64,000 nucleotides of DNA from the NCBI GenBank assembly GCA_958510825.1, contig OY294047.1:2604001-2668000 (forward strand), written 5' to 3'. Below the pieces are notes generated by a model. The model saw nothing but the letters and a program-made list of their open reading frames with translations. It had not been told where the DNA came from and did no database searches. This DNA comes from Brachypterus glaber. Its lineage: Eukaryota > Arthropoda > Insecta > Coleoptera > Kateretidae. Both the position numbers and the translations under genes were made by a program. Positions 1 to 30,200 of the stretch are shown piece by piece (position 1 is the first letter of the stretch; every line of letters begins with the position of its first letter).

Positions 1-149
1 CTGTAAATAACATTGATTGTTTGTTTGTCTGTCACAGGATTTAATGATAATGTATAGTATTGCAGTCAAAATTGTACGTTTTTGAGAAAAATTCAATTAT
101 TATCCAGAACTTAAAGTCTAAAGCATGCTACACCAGAAGAAAAAGCATA

Positions 150-385
150 CATCCACCATTCAGCGAGAGAATGCGACTCTGACGTCACAGTGCGTAAATT
201 AAAAAGCACTCTGTAGTGTAACTGAACCTTGTTTATTAAGTCCCTTAATACATAATTATTATATAGAAAATGTATATAAACAAAAATCATTTATCAAATC
301 TTAAGAAATAAGTTTCAATAATCCTACAGAGTGCTATTTAGTTTACGGGCTGTGACGTCAAAGTCGCCCTCTCTCGTTGAATGGA
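150..385. repeat. Foldback MITE-like inverted repeat
   Basis: Arms CATTCAGCGAGAGAATGCGA...GACGTCACAG (163-190) and CTGTGACGTCAAAGTCGCCC...GTTGAATGG (about 350-383) are near reverse complements, with a second inner pair around CACTCTGTAG/CTACAGAGTG. Confidence 0.6.
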
Positions 386-524
386 TATTAGTCTGACCGC
401 TGTAAAAACAACCTTGTTTGCGCATGCGCTGGTTACAATTAAATACTAGATAAGCGCACACTTGACTTATTCAATTGGAATCGTGCGCATGCGAAAAGGA
501 GTTTTTTTACAGTAGATAGTCAAA

Positions 525-1000
525 TTCACAGCCTTTCGGACCGACGTCATCACAAAATAGTACCTAAATAGCGCGCTATTAGAATGGGACTGTGACGTCA
601 TAAAATTAATGACGACACTGCGCATAATATTGGAGCGGAGTGAACTGATTTAGTCCAACAAGCGATTGTTTTCAAGGAAATCGTGTCGTTGCTAGGGGGC
701 GTGTATGTAAACAATGCGTTTTGGTTTGCTGCGCATCCCGCGTTTAATTACATCACTGTTCCATACTCATATCGCGCCGACTCTTGTAAATATTATCATC
801 CATTTAATCAATGTTAATTTACTATTACAGATCATCCACAATAGCAAATTACCATGGTAAAATGGGTAAAATGCAATATACGATGGTATTTAGGTATTAT
901 TTTGTGATGAAGTCAATCCGAATAACTGTGAATCTAGTTTCTGGCCTCAGAATCATCATATTCCATGAACATATATTTGACAGTTCAATAAAAAATCAGA
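525..1000. repeat. Inverted-repeat element, apparently interrupted
   Basis: Left arm (ACAGCC...GACGTCATCACAAAATAGTACCTAAATA) and right arm (ACCATGGTAAAATGGGTAAAATGCA...TTTGTGATGAAGTCAATCCG) also occur together in the shorter copy at 2215-2425. Roughly 570-800 looks like an insertion. Confidence 0.5.
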
Positions 1001-1699
1001 TTGTTTACAATTATTTTTTTTACAACGTCAAAAACATTACATTTGCGATGACAGTTTGAAAACTGAGATAGCTGGAATGAAAAATTTATTTACCATGTCA
1101 AAGCCTAGAAATTACTTCCGCACCCTTGATGTATTACATCAACAACTTACAGTAAGTCTTCTGCAATAGACGTATTTCACACGAAGCAAATATGAAACAA
1201 CGGTACTGGTAATGGTATTATAGACAAATACCAACTCTACATGTAAATAACGCGTTGCGTTGCAACGCAATGCGCTATTCACCTGTAAAGTTGTTTCACT
1301 TTTGGTTCGTGCGAAGTTCGTCTACTTGAGTCATAATTTGTTGACGTTTGAAGAAAAAATAATCAAAATGGCCCAACTTTTAACCGAAATTTTGCAGTAG
1401 GTAATTCGGAGGCTAAAAATTATAAACCATTTGTAATAAAAATTAATTTTTTTATAGATGTTTTGCTCTAAACGTACAATAACGATCGTAAAAAAATTAC
1501 GATAAAATACTGACAAACATAACATGTAATATATAATATATACATATAATATGTAATATATAAATTAAACAGAATAAAATATCAATTACTGTTTTCATCT
1601 TAGCTAAACTAGATTATCAACTTGGCAGCAACATACAGGAAATGAATCAATACTGTTGATCGATTATTGGAAATCGCCATTACTGCTCAAAAATAATGC

Positions 1700-2004
1700 T
1701 TTTATCCAATACATACAGATAATAAGACAATTACCAGCTTTATTTTAAATAGACAAACTCAATAATAACCCCGCGTGGCTTTTACTTTATTGAGTGGATA
1801 ATTTATTTATTTTACCCACTCAACTGTCACTTGTCAAATTATTTTCTTGTAAATGTCATTAAAATTTTTAATAAAAATATGAATTCCTAAGCTATTTATT
1901 GGATAAAACCTTGTATGGCACTCATGGGTAAACCGATATTGCCCTCTCGAAAATTTTTCATGGGCAATATCTTACTTTACCCACTAGTACCATAAATAAC
2001 TATT
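1700..2004 (+). repeat. Family A element, copy 1
   Basis: About 300 bp, from TTTATCCAATACATACAG to CATAAATAACTATTA. Four copies in the window (also 5466, 14600, 62486). See the entry at 62486 for structure. In this copy the inner foldback is shortened. Confidence 0.8.
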
Positions 2005-2214
2005 AATTTGGTTAAGCATTTAATGGCGCTTTTTGTAATCGAACTGGCAAACAGTTTTGATTCTTTTACTGTACATGTTCAGAAAAATGAAAGAAATCAA
2101 GCAAAAATAATTCTACAATAATAGTAAAAATCCCCCAAATAAAAAAACACCGTGTTTTTCAAAAGCCACTAAGGAAAACACAATATGCTTTTGAATATGG
2201 TTTAAATTTTTTGA

Positions 2215-2425
2215 CAATTATCGTAAAAAATTATTCGGACTTACGTCATCACAAAATAGTTCCTAAATACCGTCGTATTTTATCATATTCTCCATTTTAC
2301 CATGGTAATTTACTATTACGGATTATCCAACAGCAAATCACCAAGGTAAAATGGGTGAAATGCAAAATACGACGGTATGTAGGTACAATTTTATGACGTC
2401 AGTTCGAACGGCTGTAAATTTGTCT
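2215..2425. repeat. Second, intact copy of the 525-1000 foldback element
   Basis: AATACCGTCGTATTTT...AAAATACGACGGTATG and CATTTTACCATGG form a long hairpin; flanks GGACTTACGTCATCAC and TTATGACGTCAGTTCG are reverse-complementary. Confidence 0.6.
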
Positions 2426-3620
2426 CGAATTCTCATTTTTCCGCTTAGTTCCTGACAAGATGTCGACTAGTTGAACTGATATGGAATCAGTTTAAAAACT
2501 AAAATCCCAAACACCAGAATACCAAGGTTTTACTGCAATAATTTAGAATAAATATCGCTATTCTCTATGCTTCTTCTTGCAATTATTAGAAATTTTATGG
2601 CTTAATATCGCTAACCAATTGAATGTCAGTAATTTATAGCGTGTTTCAAGAAAATAAAAAGTTTAAATAATAATGGTTATTTACCTTAGTCCCTTGAACA
2701 CTGTTAAAATTTACGTTTCACAGTTTTCAGCACCTTATCGGATACACATTATAACGCAGTACACGGTGGTCTTTAATGTGGTTTAAGGCCGATAAAAATG
2801 ACAATCTAAGTTATGCTGAGATTGTGATAGTAGAGGATCAAAAATCTACACAAAATCGTTCGTTAATGCACTATTTTGCACGATCTACATTTGTTTTTTC
2901 AAAAAAAAAAAAACATACAAAAAGATCAATCAATTTAGTTGTTATTTTTATCGGCAGGGCCGCCGAGAGAAAATCCGGGCCCGGGGCCCTCTATAAGTTA
3001 TTTGCCATTATACTGGGGCCCCTCTAGACACCCCGGGAACGGGGGAAATCCCCCATCTCTCCCCTCACTCTCCACGGTCCTGTTTATCGGTATTTAAGTT
3101 TATAAATAATTACTTTTTATTATTAACACGATTTATGATGTCCCGTCCATTAATAAATCAATATATTGTAAAATTAAACGCGTTAAAAAAATATAACTCC
3201 AATTAAAATTAATAAAACTATGAGAGGGAATAAAAGAAAAATTGACAGATACACTAGTTTTATTTTTACAATACATTTTGCATTTTATTATCTAGTTTCT
3301 GTAACAATTATCCTACCAGCAAACCATTTAAATGCGTTTATTTATCCATACATACATTTTGCTCCATATGTTTAGCTACCATTTGCCATATAGAGCTTAA
3401 TCTAAAAATGAATCAATATTAATAGTACCTAATAATATATTCATTTGTGCGTGTTACATTAAATTTCTTTTTCAAAAACCGAAATAGAAGAAAAACGTGC
3501 CGAATTTTATTCAAAAAAATCTCTGCAATTTTTACTGACTAAGTTTTAATCATAGAGAATCGCGCTAAATATTTTTTCAGTAAGACCTGGTTGATAAGCA
3601 CTCACAGCATGTTATAACTA
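2425..3620. other. AT-rich intron/flank without a recognisable gene
   Basis: No coding signal on either strand. A GC-rich patch at 2955-3085 (GGGCCCGGGGCCC and nearby) stands out in composition and may be a repeat fragment. Confidence 0.5.
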
Positions 3621-4427
3621 AGCCATTATTTTAATTAGTTGGAAAACGTTTGGTTAAGTAACCATCACTTAGTTTATAGTTCGTGTAAAGATGTAAGTCC
3701 CTTGCAACAAATCAACAAATTCGGAAGGAAAAATTTTACTTTTACTCCTATACTCCGTCCAGTTATACAAAATAGTAAGGGACGCGGCCCGTTTTACACC
3801 AGAGCGCATAAATAACATAATTATGCATAAATCGTAGTGTATCAAAAATTTAACAGATGTTGGTACTGTTTTCCTGGAAAGGGCCTATCCAAAGACTCGC
3901 ATAACAAACATAACATAAGAATGCGATGCCAGGATTGGCTTGATGTGTCGTCATGTATCTTGTAATGGTTGTTATGTGAGCCCCTGGATAGGCCTTAAGT
4001 TGTAATTGTAACCTAAAAATTTTCCTTGTGTTCAATATAATTTACGTTTGTACAATATGTAGAATATGCTAATTTAGTGTGAGTGTATGAAGAATAAACC
4101 AAAAAAGTACCTTTTTCAATCCATAAAAAATAACATTAAGTATAACCATTTTTTTATGTAACTTTCTCTTCTTTTATTATCTTTAACGACCGTCAATCAT
4201 TTTCATAGACAAAAAATGTCACAATATTTTATATGTTAAAAGGTACGAGTTTTTAACCAATGATGTAGCTTAAAAATCGCGGGAATTTTAAACTACTATC
4301 TTGCATAATTGGACGGACTATAGTATAACAATTTACTATTTCCTGATTTATTTAATTAACTAATAGTTAACTATAAACTGTTGGTTACATAACAAAAAGT
4401 TTACCAACGATTGAAATAATGGCTGTA
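3621..4427. repeat. Small CAGCCATTATTT-type MITE split by another MITE
   Basis: Outer ends AAGCCATTATTTTAATTAGT (3621) and ACGATTGAAATAATGGCT (to 4427) match the termini of the intact copy at 5966-6113. Between them an unrelated element with TIRs CTATACTCCGTCCAGTTATA and ATAATTGGACGGACTATAG occupies about 3748-4324. Confidence 0.6.
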
Positions 4428-4429
4428 AT

Positions 4430-5465
4430 ATGGATTAAAGTTGTAACTATTTAAAGACTGGGTACAGCTAGCTGTGGCTGCAAATCAACCTCTAAATTAG
4501 CCCTGGATATTGATTTTCCACTTTAAGCGATCGCCTTTTATGCGAAAGTGGGCGGAGCAAGTATGTTTTAACCATTGATTACAGTGGAAACACTCACTCT
4601 AAAATCATGTAAAAAAGCTTACACATGTAATTTTAAAGGGTTTTGAAAATTAAATTAAAGGTATTTTAAAGGGCCATGTAAAATTGGAATGTAAACTTGA
4701 TGTAAATTCACATGGACTTGGTGCTCGCTTTCGGATAAAATTCTAGGAGAACGCCGTCCGTTGGAGAATCGATTTCCTGATTGTTAAAATAGTTAAAGCG
4801 AGTTTATTTCATATTTGAAACAAGAATATAGTATTTGCTCCTTAAGGGCGATTTATGCAAGGTTTTATTTAATAACTAACTAATAAAACTGTAACTAGAA
4901 CCATTTTATATAGTCCAGTGCGTAAATACATAAAACACATGATAGTGAGTCAAAGTACGGACGTTTCGGTGAACGAAAGGTATACTAGACGCCATAGTTG
5001 TAGTAGAATGTTTACATTTGAAACATATAAATGTGAGATAAAGGCGCAATTTAATTTTATTATATTATTAAGCTCGTAGAGGAAGTACTAGGTGTAGTAG
5101 ACGTTCTGAATGCACGAGTAGTGAGCGCTAAAAAAAATTCTCTTATATTTGTGGCGCCGACTATAAAAGGGGAATTATTTCATATGTGTTTTAAATGCAT
5201 TGTGGAACCTATGTAAGCGTGAGGCACTATTACGCATTAACATGTTTACTGTCCACTGGCGCTGAAGCACAAGAATTAAATTAATCAAAAAGTCCAAACG
5301 GGTCAAGTCCTGACGTTTCACTGGCTTAATTGATACTTTGTATTTTGATAAGTTAAAAAAAAAAATGCATAAATCAACCTTCAGATGAATTCAATGAAGG
5401 AGTACCAATCTCACAGCGAGTAAATGAAATATCAATTTGCAGGGTGATTAAACTTTACTTCTTAA
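4430..5465. other. AT-rich sequence, no gene seen
   Basis: No coding frame or RNA gene recognised. The segment around 5003-5065 (TAGTAGAATGTTTACATTTGAAA) recurs at 41410-41470, so some of it is repetitive. Confidence 0.5.
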
Positions 5466-5795
5466 TAATAGTTATTTATGGTACTAGTGGGTAAAGTAAG
5501 ATATTGCCCATGAGAAAATTAGCGTCAGCCAAGCAGGTTAATTTTCGAGAGGGCAATATCGGTTTACCCATGAGTGCCATACAAGGTTTTATCCAATAAA
5601 TAGCTTAGGAATTCATATTTTTATTAAAAATTTTAATGACATTTACAAGAAAATAATTTGACAAGTGACAGTTGAGTGGGTAAAATAAATAATTATCCAC
5701 TCAATAAAGTAAAAGCCACGCGGGGGTTATTATTGAGTTTATCTATTTAAAATAAAACTGGTAATTGTTTTATTATCTGTATGTATTGGATAAAC
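5466..5795 (-). repeat. Family A element, copy 2 (inverted)
   Basis: Starts AATAGTTATTTATGGTACTA and ends ATGTATTGGATAAAC; same sequence as copies at 1700 and 62486 in reverse orientation. Confidence 0.8.
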
Positions 5796-5965
5796 ATTTT
5801 TTATATGGGCATTAATTATTAAAGTTTAATCACAAAACAGGGTGCTTAATATTTGATTTACGCGTTGTGACGTAATTCTTTCGTTGAATGGAGTTTATTT
5901 AATAATTTTCTTGTTGTAAAACCAGAATAAACTCACTTTAAGTTTAATGAAAGATTCTTTTACAG

Positions 5966-6113
5966 CCAGTATTTCAATAGTTGGTAAATATTTTGGTTAA
6001 CTAACCAATACTTTATAGTTAATTATTGGTTATTTTTTCTCATTTAAATAACCAATAGTAAGCTAGTGTTGGTTAGAAAACATTGCCAACGATTGAAATA
6101 ATGGCTGTTACTA
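5966..6113. repeat. Small MITE with 20-bp TIRs
   Basis: About 148 bp. TIRs CAGCCAGTATTTCAATAGTTGG and CAACGATTGAAATAATGGCTG. Interior also folds (GGTTAACTAACCAATA / AACCAATAGTAAG). The CAG start is hAT-like, but no target duplication was established. Confidence 0.65.
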
Positions 6114-6178
6114 TAAATTGTCAGTAAAGCATCATAAGGTTAGTTTATTCAGTAAAATTATCCTTAAATTTTTTATTT

Positions 6179-6340
6179 ATGGCGAATTTAGCGAGTTTCA
6201 AGTTTAATTTTGAAGAAATCCAACAATCTCAAACAAAGTCAGGGCGTCCTTCACATGAAATGAAGTACGCCTTCAACATAATTTCTAAGAAACTTCAATT
6301 TAAAACCGCGTCTGTGATTGGTGGATTCTTTAAAAACTAA
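6179..6340 (+). CDS. Unrecognised 53-residue open frame next to a MITE (doubtful)
   Basis: ATG to TAA, MANLASFKFNFEEIQQSQTK then SGRPSHEMKYAFNIISKKLQ and a short tail. Composition is more protein-like than the surrounding AT-rich frames, and it begins 66 bp after the MITE ending at 6113. It may be the remnant 5' end of a transposase or other element gene. No family recognised; low confidence that it is expressed. Confidence 0.2.
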   Translation: MANLASFKFNFEEIQQSQTKSGRPSHEMKYAFNIISKKLQFKTASVIGGFFKN

Positions 6341-6986
6341 AACTTTTTTGGTTAAATTAAAACCTAATCTAACTACAAAACTTGGATTAACTATCGTTTA
6401 AATTGTAATTGTAGTTTTCTTTTTAATATTTTGTATGAATTTGCAAAACCCATTTTGTTTCCAACTTCAGACAAAACGGGGTGAAGTAATCCAATTATTC
6501 TATGACAACCTTAAAATTTTGAAAAACATTCGCGTTTCTACAAACGCTGTTTAACAAAAGGAACTATTGTCAATGATACAAATATTGATGGCCAAGTACA
6601 TGAATAGGTAGTATCCAGCAGACAGACAAACATTGCTCAATTTCGGCGTTATTTACCCAAAAAAATTATTGAAAATTGAGAAATGTCAAAAAATGTCAGA
6701 TGTGATATGATAATTTGCTTAGCCACCGATATAAAATGAGGGGGTCAGTGGAAAAATGGTACAAGTGTTTGTTTTGACAAAATTAGTATTTTCCTCATAT
6801 ATTTTTTATTAAATCCAGTGATAATTTTCCCAAAAAATATCTAAAATTAAGTTTCTTGTAGCGCACGCACTAGAAATACGTTAACCATACGGCAATAAAA
6901 GAAAATAGTAAAACTTTGGCATGAATGAGATGCGAGTTAATCAATTAGTATTGAGGAAGTATCCACACAGGTCATTTTTAGCATGT

Positions 6987-7155
6987 TATTAGGTCTGTTT
7001 GTTGGTGCTGCACTGAACTACTCCGAGCTACACTTTTTAGCCAACCAAATAAATAGTGTATTTGTTGTATAAAAAACAAACACAGTATTTATTTGGTTGG
7101 CTGAAAAGTGTAACTCGGAGTATCTCAGTGCAGCACCAACTAACAAACCTATTAA
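6987..7155. repeat. Long hairpin (about 80-bp arms)
   Basis: Near-perfect inverted repeat: TTAGGTCTGTTTGTTGGTGC... and ...GCACCAACTAACAAACCTATTAA. Inner part CAACCAAATAAATA shared with hairpins at 8811 and 8979. Confidence 0.75.
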
Positions 7156-7859
7156 AAGGCAAAATATATATTTGATACCCAATGTTTTTTTCATGTTCCA
7201 AGTGACTCACTATGCAACTACAGCCGCGGAATGACGGTCCGGCCAGTTAACTTTAGTGTCCACTTTAAAAATAGTTACTTGCGCTCCTAGTAGAGGTAAG
7301 TGAATTTGTTCTGTACGAGGTCGTATTTTGTAGACCGAAGCGGAGTTGAGGTCCATAAACACGACCAAAGACTCAATACGAAGGAGTTTTATTAAAAATG
7401 TTTTTAACATTGATATGTTTGACAATTCAAGATATCATTTTTTGTCTAGATGTCCCCTTGGGGTAAGTGTCGGACACCTAGTATCCTTGCGCGGTAAATA
7501 GTTTTTTCTGTCGTTAGTTACGGTTTTGTTTGTATTGATTTCATCTATCACTAAGTGTGCTCGATATAGTACTTTCCATTACTGTCGACTGTTTGATTAA
7601 GCAATGTCGACTTACCTAGTTGGTAGTGAGAAAATATATATTTTTTTAATTTTAATTTTTGCGAGCCTGGGTAAATGAATATTTTGATCCGACCAGTGGT
7701 AATAATAAACTGGACATTATTTATCATTCATCATACATATGTTGATAAGTGCAAGGACCCGAAAATCTATTGACTAAAGATACGAGGTTGTGACAGTAAC
7801 ACGGCGATATACTGACCAACAATTTACAACTACCTTGTAACTTATAATTTTAACATTAT

Positions 7860-8180
7860 ATTGGTGTTTCCGTTTATTTTACAAAAAAGTTACACAGAAA
7901 AAAGTTTTGGGCAAAAAACTGATAAGGCACCCCTTTCGCACGCCCCTGGTTAAAATAAGTACATGAAAATAACATACGAAGATAGGTCTTATCAAGGTTA
8001 ATTTACATGCAAAACCTCGTCGCTCGATCTCAAAGAGTACCGGAGTTATTAATTAATAACATAATTTTTATTAAAATTTTAAAGGGTCGTAACTCCCTTA
8101 GGGGCCTATGTTTTTCATGTTTTTTGATGTAGAATCATCTCCTTCAATATGTGACATAAGACTTCAAACACCGTGTATAA
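7860..8180. repeat. Fragment of CAGGGTG...CACCCTG family, adjacent to ZFR exon 8
   Basis: AAAAGTTTTGGGCAAAAAAC, ...GTACCGGAGTTATTAATTAA and GGGTCGTAACTCCCTTAGGG match blocks in the family copies at 30520, 47913 and 53065. Ends about 35 bp from the exon 8 donor. Confidence 0.6.
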
Positions 8181-8203
8181 AGTATAAATTAAAAAAAACC
8201 CTA

Positions 8204-26896
<18,693 letters not shown>

Positions 26897-26975
26897 ATTA
26901 GACGCAGACACGCTGACAAACTTTTGAGAACACTACCGCGCCCTGTCGGCGGCACTTGCACTTATTTCAAGGCAC

Positions 26976-27026
26976 ATTTCCGGTTCAAAATGGCGCGTAA
27001 ATTTAAATTATCACTTTGGCGGGAAA
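26976..27026 (-). promoter_or_regulatory. Probable ZFR promoter elements (E2F-, YY1/Pho- and ETS-like)
   Basis: Within 130 bp upstream of the ZFR start codon: TTTGGCGGGAAA (27015-27026), an exact palindromic E2F-type site; CAAAATGGCGCG (26986-26997), YY1/Pho-like; and ATTTCCGGTT (26976-26985), the reverse of an ETS/GABP-like ACCGGAAAT. The segment is GC-rich for this window. Motif matches only; transcription start not determined. Confidence 0.45.
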
Positions 27027-27159
27027 TTCAAAAACATTTTATTCAGTAAGATTTTAATAATAAAAAGTAATTATTAATAAAAATATTTATTTATAAAAAT
27101 AATATAAAATTATAATTTATAAATTAATTAACCATAATTAATTAACATTATGTTATAAA

Positions 27160-27235
27160 TTAAGATTGAAATTTGGCAGTTGGATAATGCTCCTTGTGTT
27201 TTTCGACGTGATTTATCATTTCGTTCTTTTGTCTC
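27160..27235 (-). CDS. BCKDHA: BCKDHA terminal exon 6
   Basis: 76 nt. Encodes [24 protein letters not shown] and stop TAA (27162-27160). Acceptor TTCTATTTTAG. It aligns with the human tail (LARHLQTYGEHYPLDHFDK). The 3' flank is about 260 bp from the ZFR start codon. Confidence 0.9.
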
Positions 27236-30200
27236 CTAAAATAGAAAAAAAAAATTAGAAAAAAAACTGATAAATGTATCATTATATAGTTTGACACACG
27301 GATCTGTGGCTACGGGAAATATGTTTGGAATGTGTGTGCAAGTGGGAGGCCCGTTGTAGGCACGCACGCCTTAAGGCGAGTTTTGGTGCAACGACTCATG
27401 TGTTAATTTCGATTTCTCAAAATTGCCAAAAAACGTCCTAGACAAAAATTACTTGGATACAAATGTGTTTCATGAAAAAATAAGAAAATTTGAAAATGTC
27501 CGTCCGTCCGTCTGTCCGATGTCACGATTTTTGTATACACGATAACTCAAGAACGAATAATTCGATAGACTCGAAAATTTTAGAAAAATATAAGTTCTAT
27601 GAGGGGAAGATTTCTATTGTTTTTGAAAGTAATCCTCCCAACAAAAAATATGGGGGTTAAACTTAAAAAAAAAAATCGAAAAATTTCGATTAAGTTAATT
27701 TTTCAGGAAACATAAGAATCAATTCTACTAATTTTGAAAATAATCCCCACAAAAACAAAAAGTTGTGGGGGTAACTTTTTTAAAAAATAAAAAACTATCA
27801 CTTTTATTTATTTTTTTTTCAACATTTATTTACTCGTTTTTCGCGAAAAGAAAATAAAAAAAAAATTGAAAAAGTTTTTTTTAATTTTTTTAATTTTTTG
27901 AGGTATTTGGTAAAATGCAATACACCATTTACTGTGAACAGTATGTAATGGAATGCGTAGCAATGCTAACGGCTTGTTATATTATTCACAGCGCCTGCGC
28001 TAGAATTTTTCGTTTTTCGCAAAAAAAATAAAAAAAATATTAAAATTTTTTTGTTTTTTTTTTAATTTTTTTTTTTCAAGTATTTTTGAAAATGCAATAT
28101 ACTGTGAATAGTATATAATGGAATGAGTAGCATTACATATCTTCACGGCTTGTTTTTTATATATTCTTACACGATATGTGGTGGCATGAATTTGTAAACC
28201 TCTTCGAACATTTCAGTCCATTTTGGTTTCAGTTTCTTTTCTCCAGCATTAAATGCGGTTAAAACGTCTTTTCTGGCCTTGGATAACCATTCTTTTTCCA
28301 TTTGCTCGTTCCATATGCCTTTGCTCTCCATATAGAACCTTAATTTATTTGTGGGGTAGTCATTGGTTGACCAAGATTTAACTTCTTCAGGAGATCTGTA
28401 CGCCGAACTGTCGTCCGATGTGGAATGGTCGCCGACCCTACAGTAAAAAATTGTACCGGTTGATTTTTAAGAAATAAATACTGTTGGTAACAAATTAACA
28501 CTTTCCTCTATTGTACAGGGTGTCCCAGAACTCGAGTCCATCTTTGAAGGGACACATAATATATCAAAAACTATGATAAAAAAGTCATATAAACATAGGA
28601 CCGCAAATCGGTCCTAATGGAGTTAAGGCCCATTGAATAGGACACAAAAAAGCGCTAATAAAATAATTTGACACATTAAAAACTAAGAAAAAATAAAATA
28701 AAAGGCCTATAGGGAAAAGCATTATTTTGTTGGCAGCAGTATTTTTTACTTTCCCCAAGGGAAGTCTTGAATTAGTAAAAAAAATAGCAATTTTCGCCGA
28801 TAAATATTAATTTGAAGATTTTTTCTGGAAATTACATCGGCACTTAAGTGCTACTAAGAGTGCCGATGTATTGAAATCTTCGCCGAAAAGTCAAAATCTT
28901 TGACCACGTTCCAAACGAAATCAGTAAAAAAAATTTTTGCGTCCGTCTGTCTGTCTGTCTGGGTGTAAACTCTCTAACTCCATTTCTACATGAGATATCG
29001 ACTTGCGGTTTTTTTCATATTGTTTCTTATCGTATTCCGAAGAGCTGATTAGATTTTGGGGGTAAACGATTGGGGGTAAGGAGGTAAAAATAGGGTAAAA
29101 CTCCTATTTTTAGCGTTTTTTGTTTATAATTAAGGCAATTATTATTGTATTTGGTTAATTTAGCACTTATATAAAAGATAATTTTAAATTGGTCAAAAAA
29201 TGCTATAAACAAGGTTTTCCTAAAACGCATTGTTTTCGAGATATTGGCGTTTAAAGCAGTAAAAGGTTTTTTTAGCATATCTCACATATTTATAACCCGA
29301 TTTCAAAAAATTATATTTTAAATAAAAGCCCTATAAAAAATGTTATATACAGTTTTTTTGCTGGAATATAATGTTTTAAAGATACAGAATTTAAAATCAA
29401 ACAAAACACCTAGTTTGAAATTTGCAAACTAGATGGCTCTAGTGTACAATAGTGCCGATGTTTTGACAGGGTGCTTGCAACGTTTCATCTAGTTTAAATT
29501 AAAATTATCAACTATATTTTTTGTCATTTTTATTTGAAAAATTAATGGAGGGCCCCTAGCACGAACCAGAAGCTTATTTGGGACTCTCCATGACTCTGTA
29601 TATGTATATGATGCTACAATAAATAAAAATAAATTCGAAATTTTTTTGTTGCTTTTTTTACGTATCCAAAAAATATTAATTCCGTCAAAAAAAAATTGAC
29701 CACGATAACTCAAGAACCATAGGTTGATTATCCAAAGTTCTAGGCTGGTATTGTTTTTAGTAAAAATCGTGTGGGTTAAGGGGTAAAAACAACTTTTTTC
29801 AAATTTATTTTTCCTTTTGAAATTCTTTTTTTTTTAAAGTGATTTTTTTTAATGTTTTTTACTTTTTTTTATTTTTTTTTTGTTTTTCATTTTAATCGAG
29901 ATTTTAATTAACCTGGACCAATAGGGGAAAGTATTATTTTGTTGGCAGCAGTAGTTTTTCTTGTTTTATTTTCTACCTGTAGGTCATAGCTTCTATAACA
30001 ACCGGTTTACATTCTTTTAGAGCATACTCCTTGGCCATTTTTGTAGCATTGTAGCAAGCAAATATGTCATTTCCATCAACCCTAAGTGTATAAATACCAT
30101 AAGCAGGTCCTCTTGCAGCAATACCATCCCCTTTGTATTGCTCATCCACTGGAGTAGAAATGGCGTAGCCTAGTGCATGTAACTAGCTTAAAATTAGAGG

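Noticed and set aside
28171..28437. Inactive BCKDHA because of the missing His
   Set aside because: The residue changed is the one before the catalytic His; the catalytic His, Ser and DD are intact, and this position varies in related enzymes.
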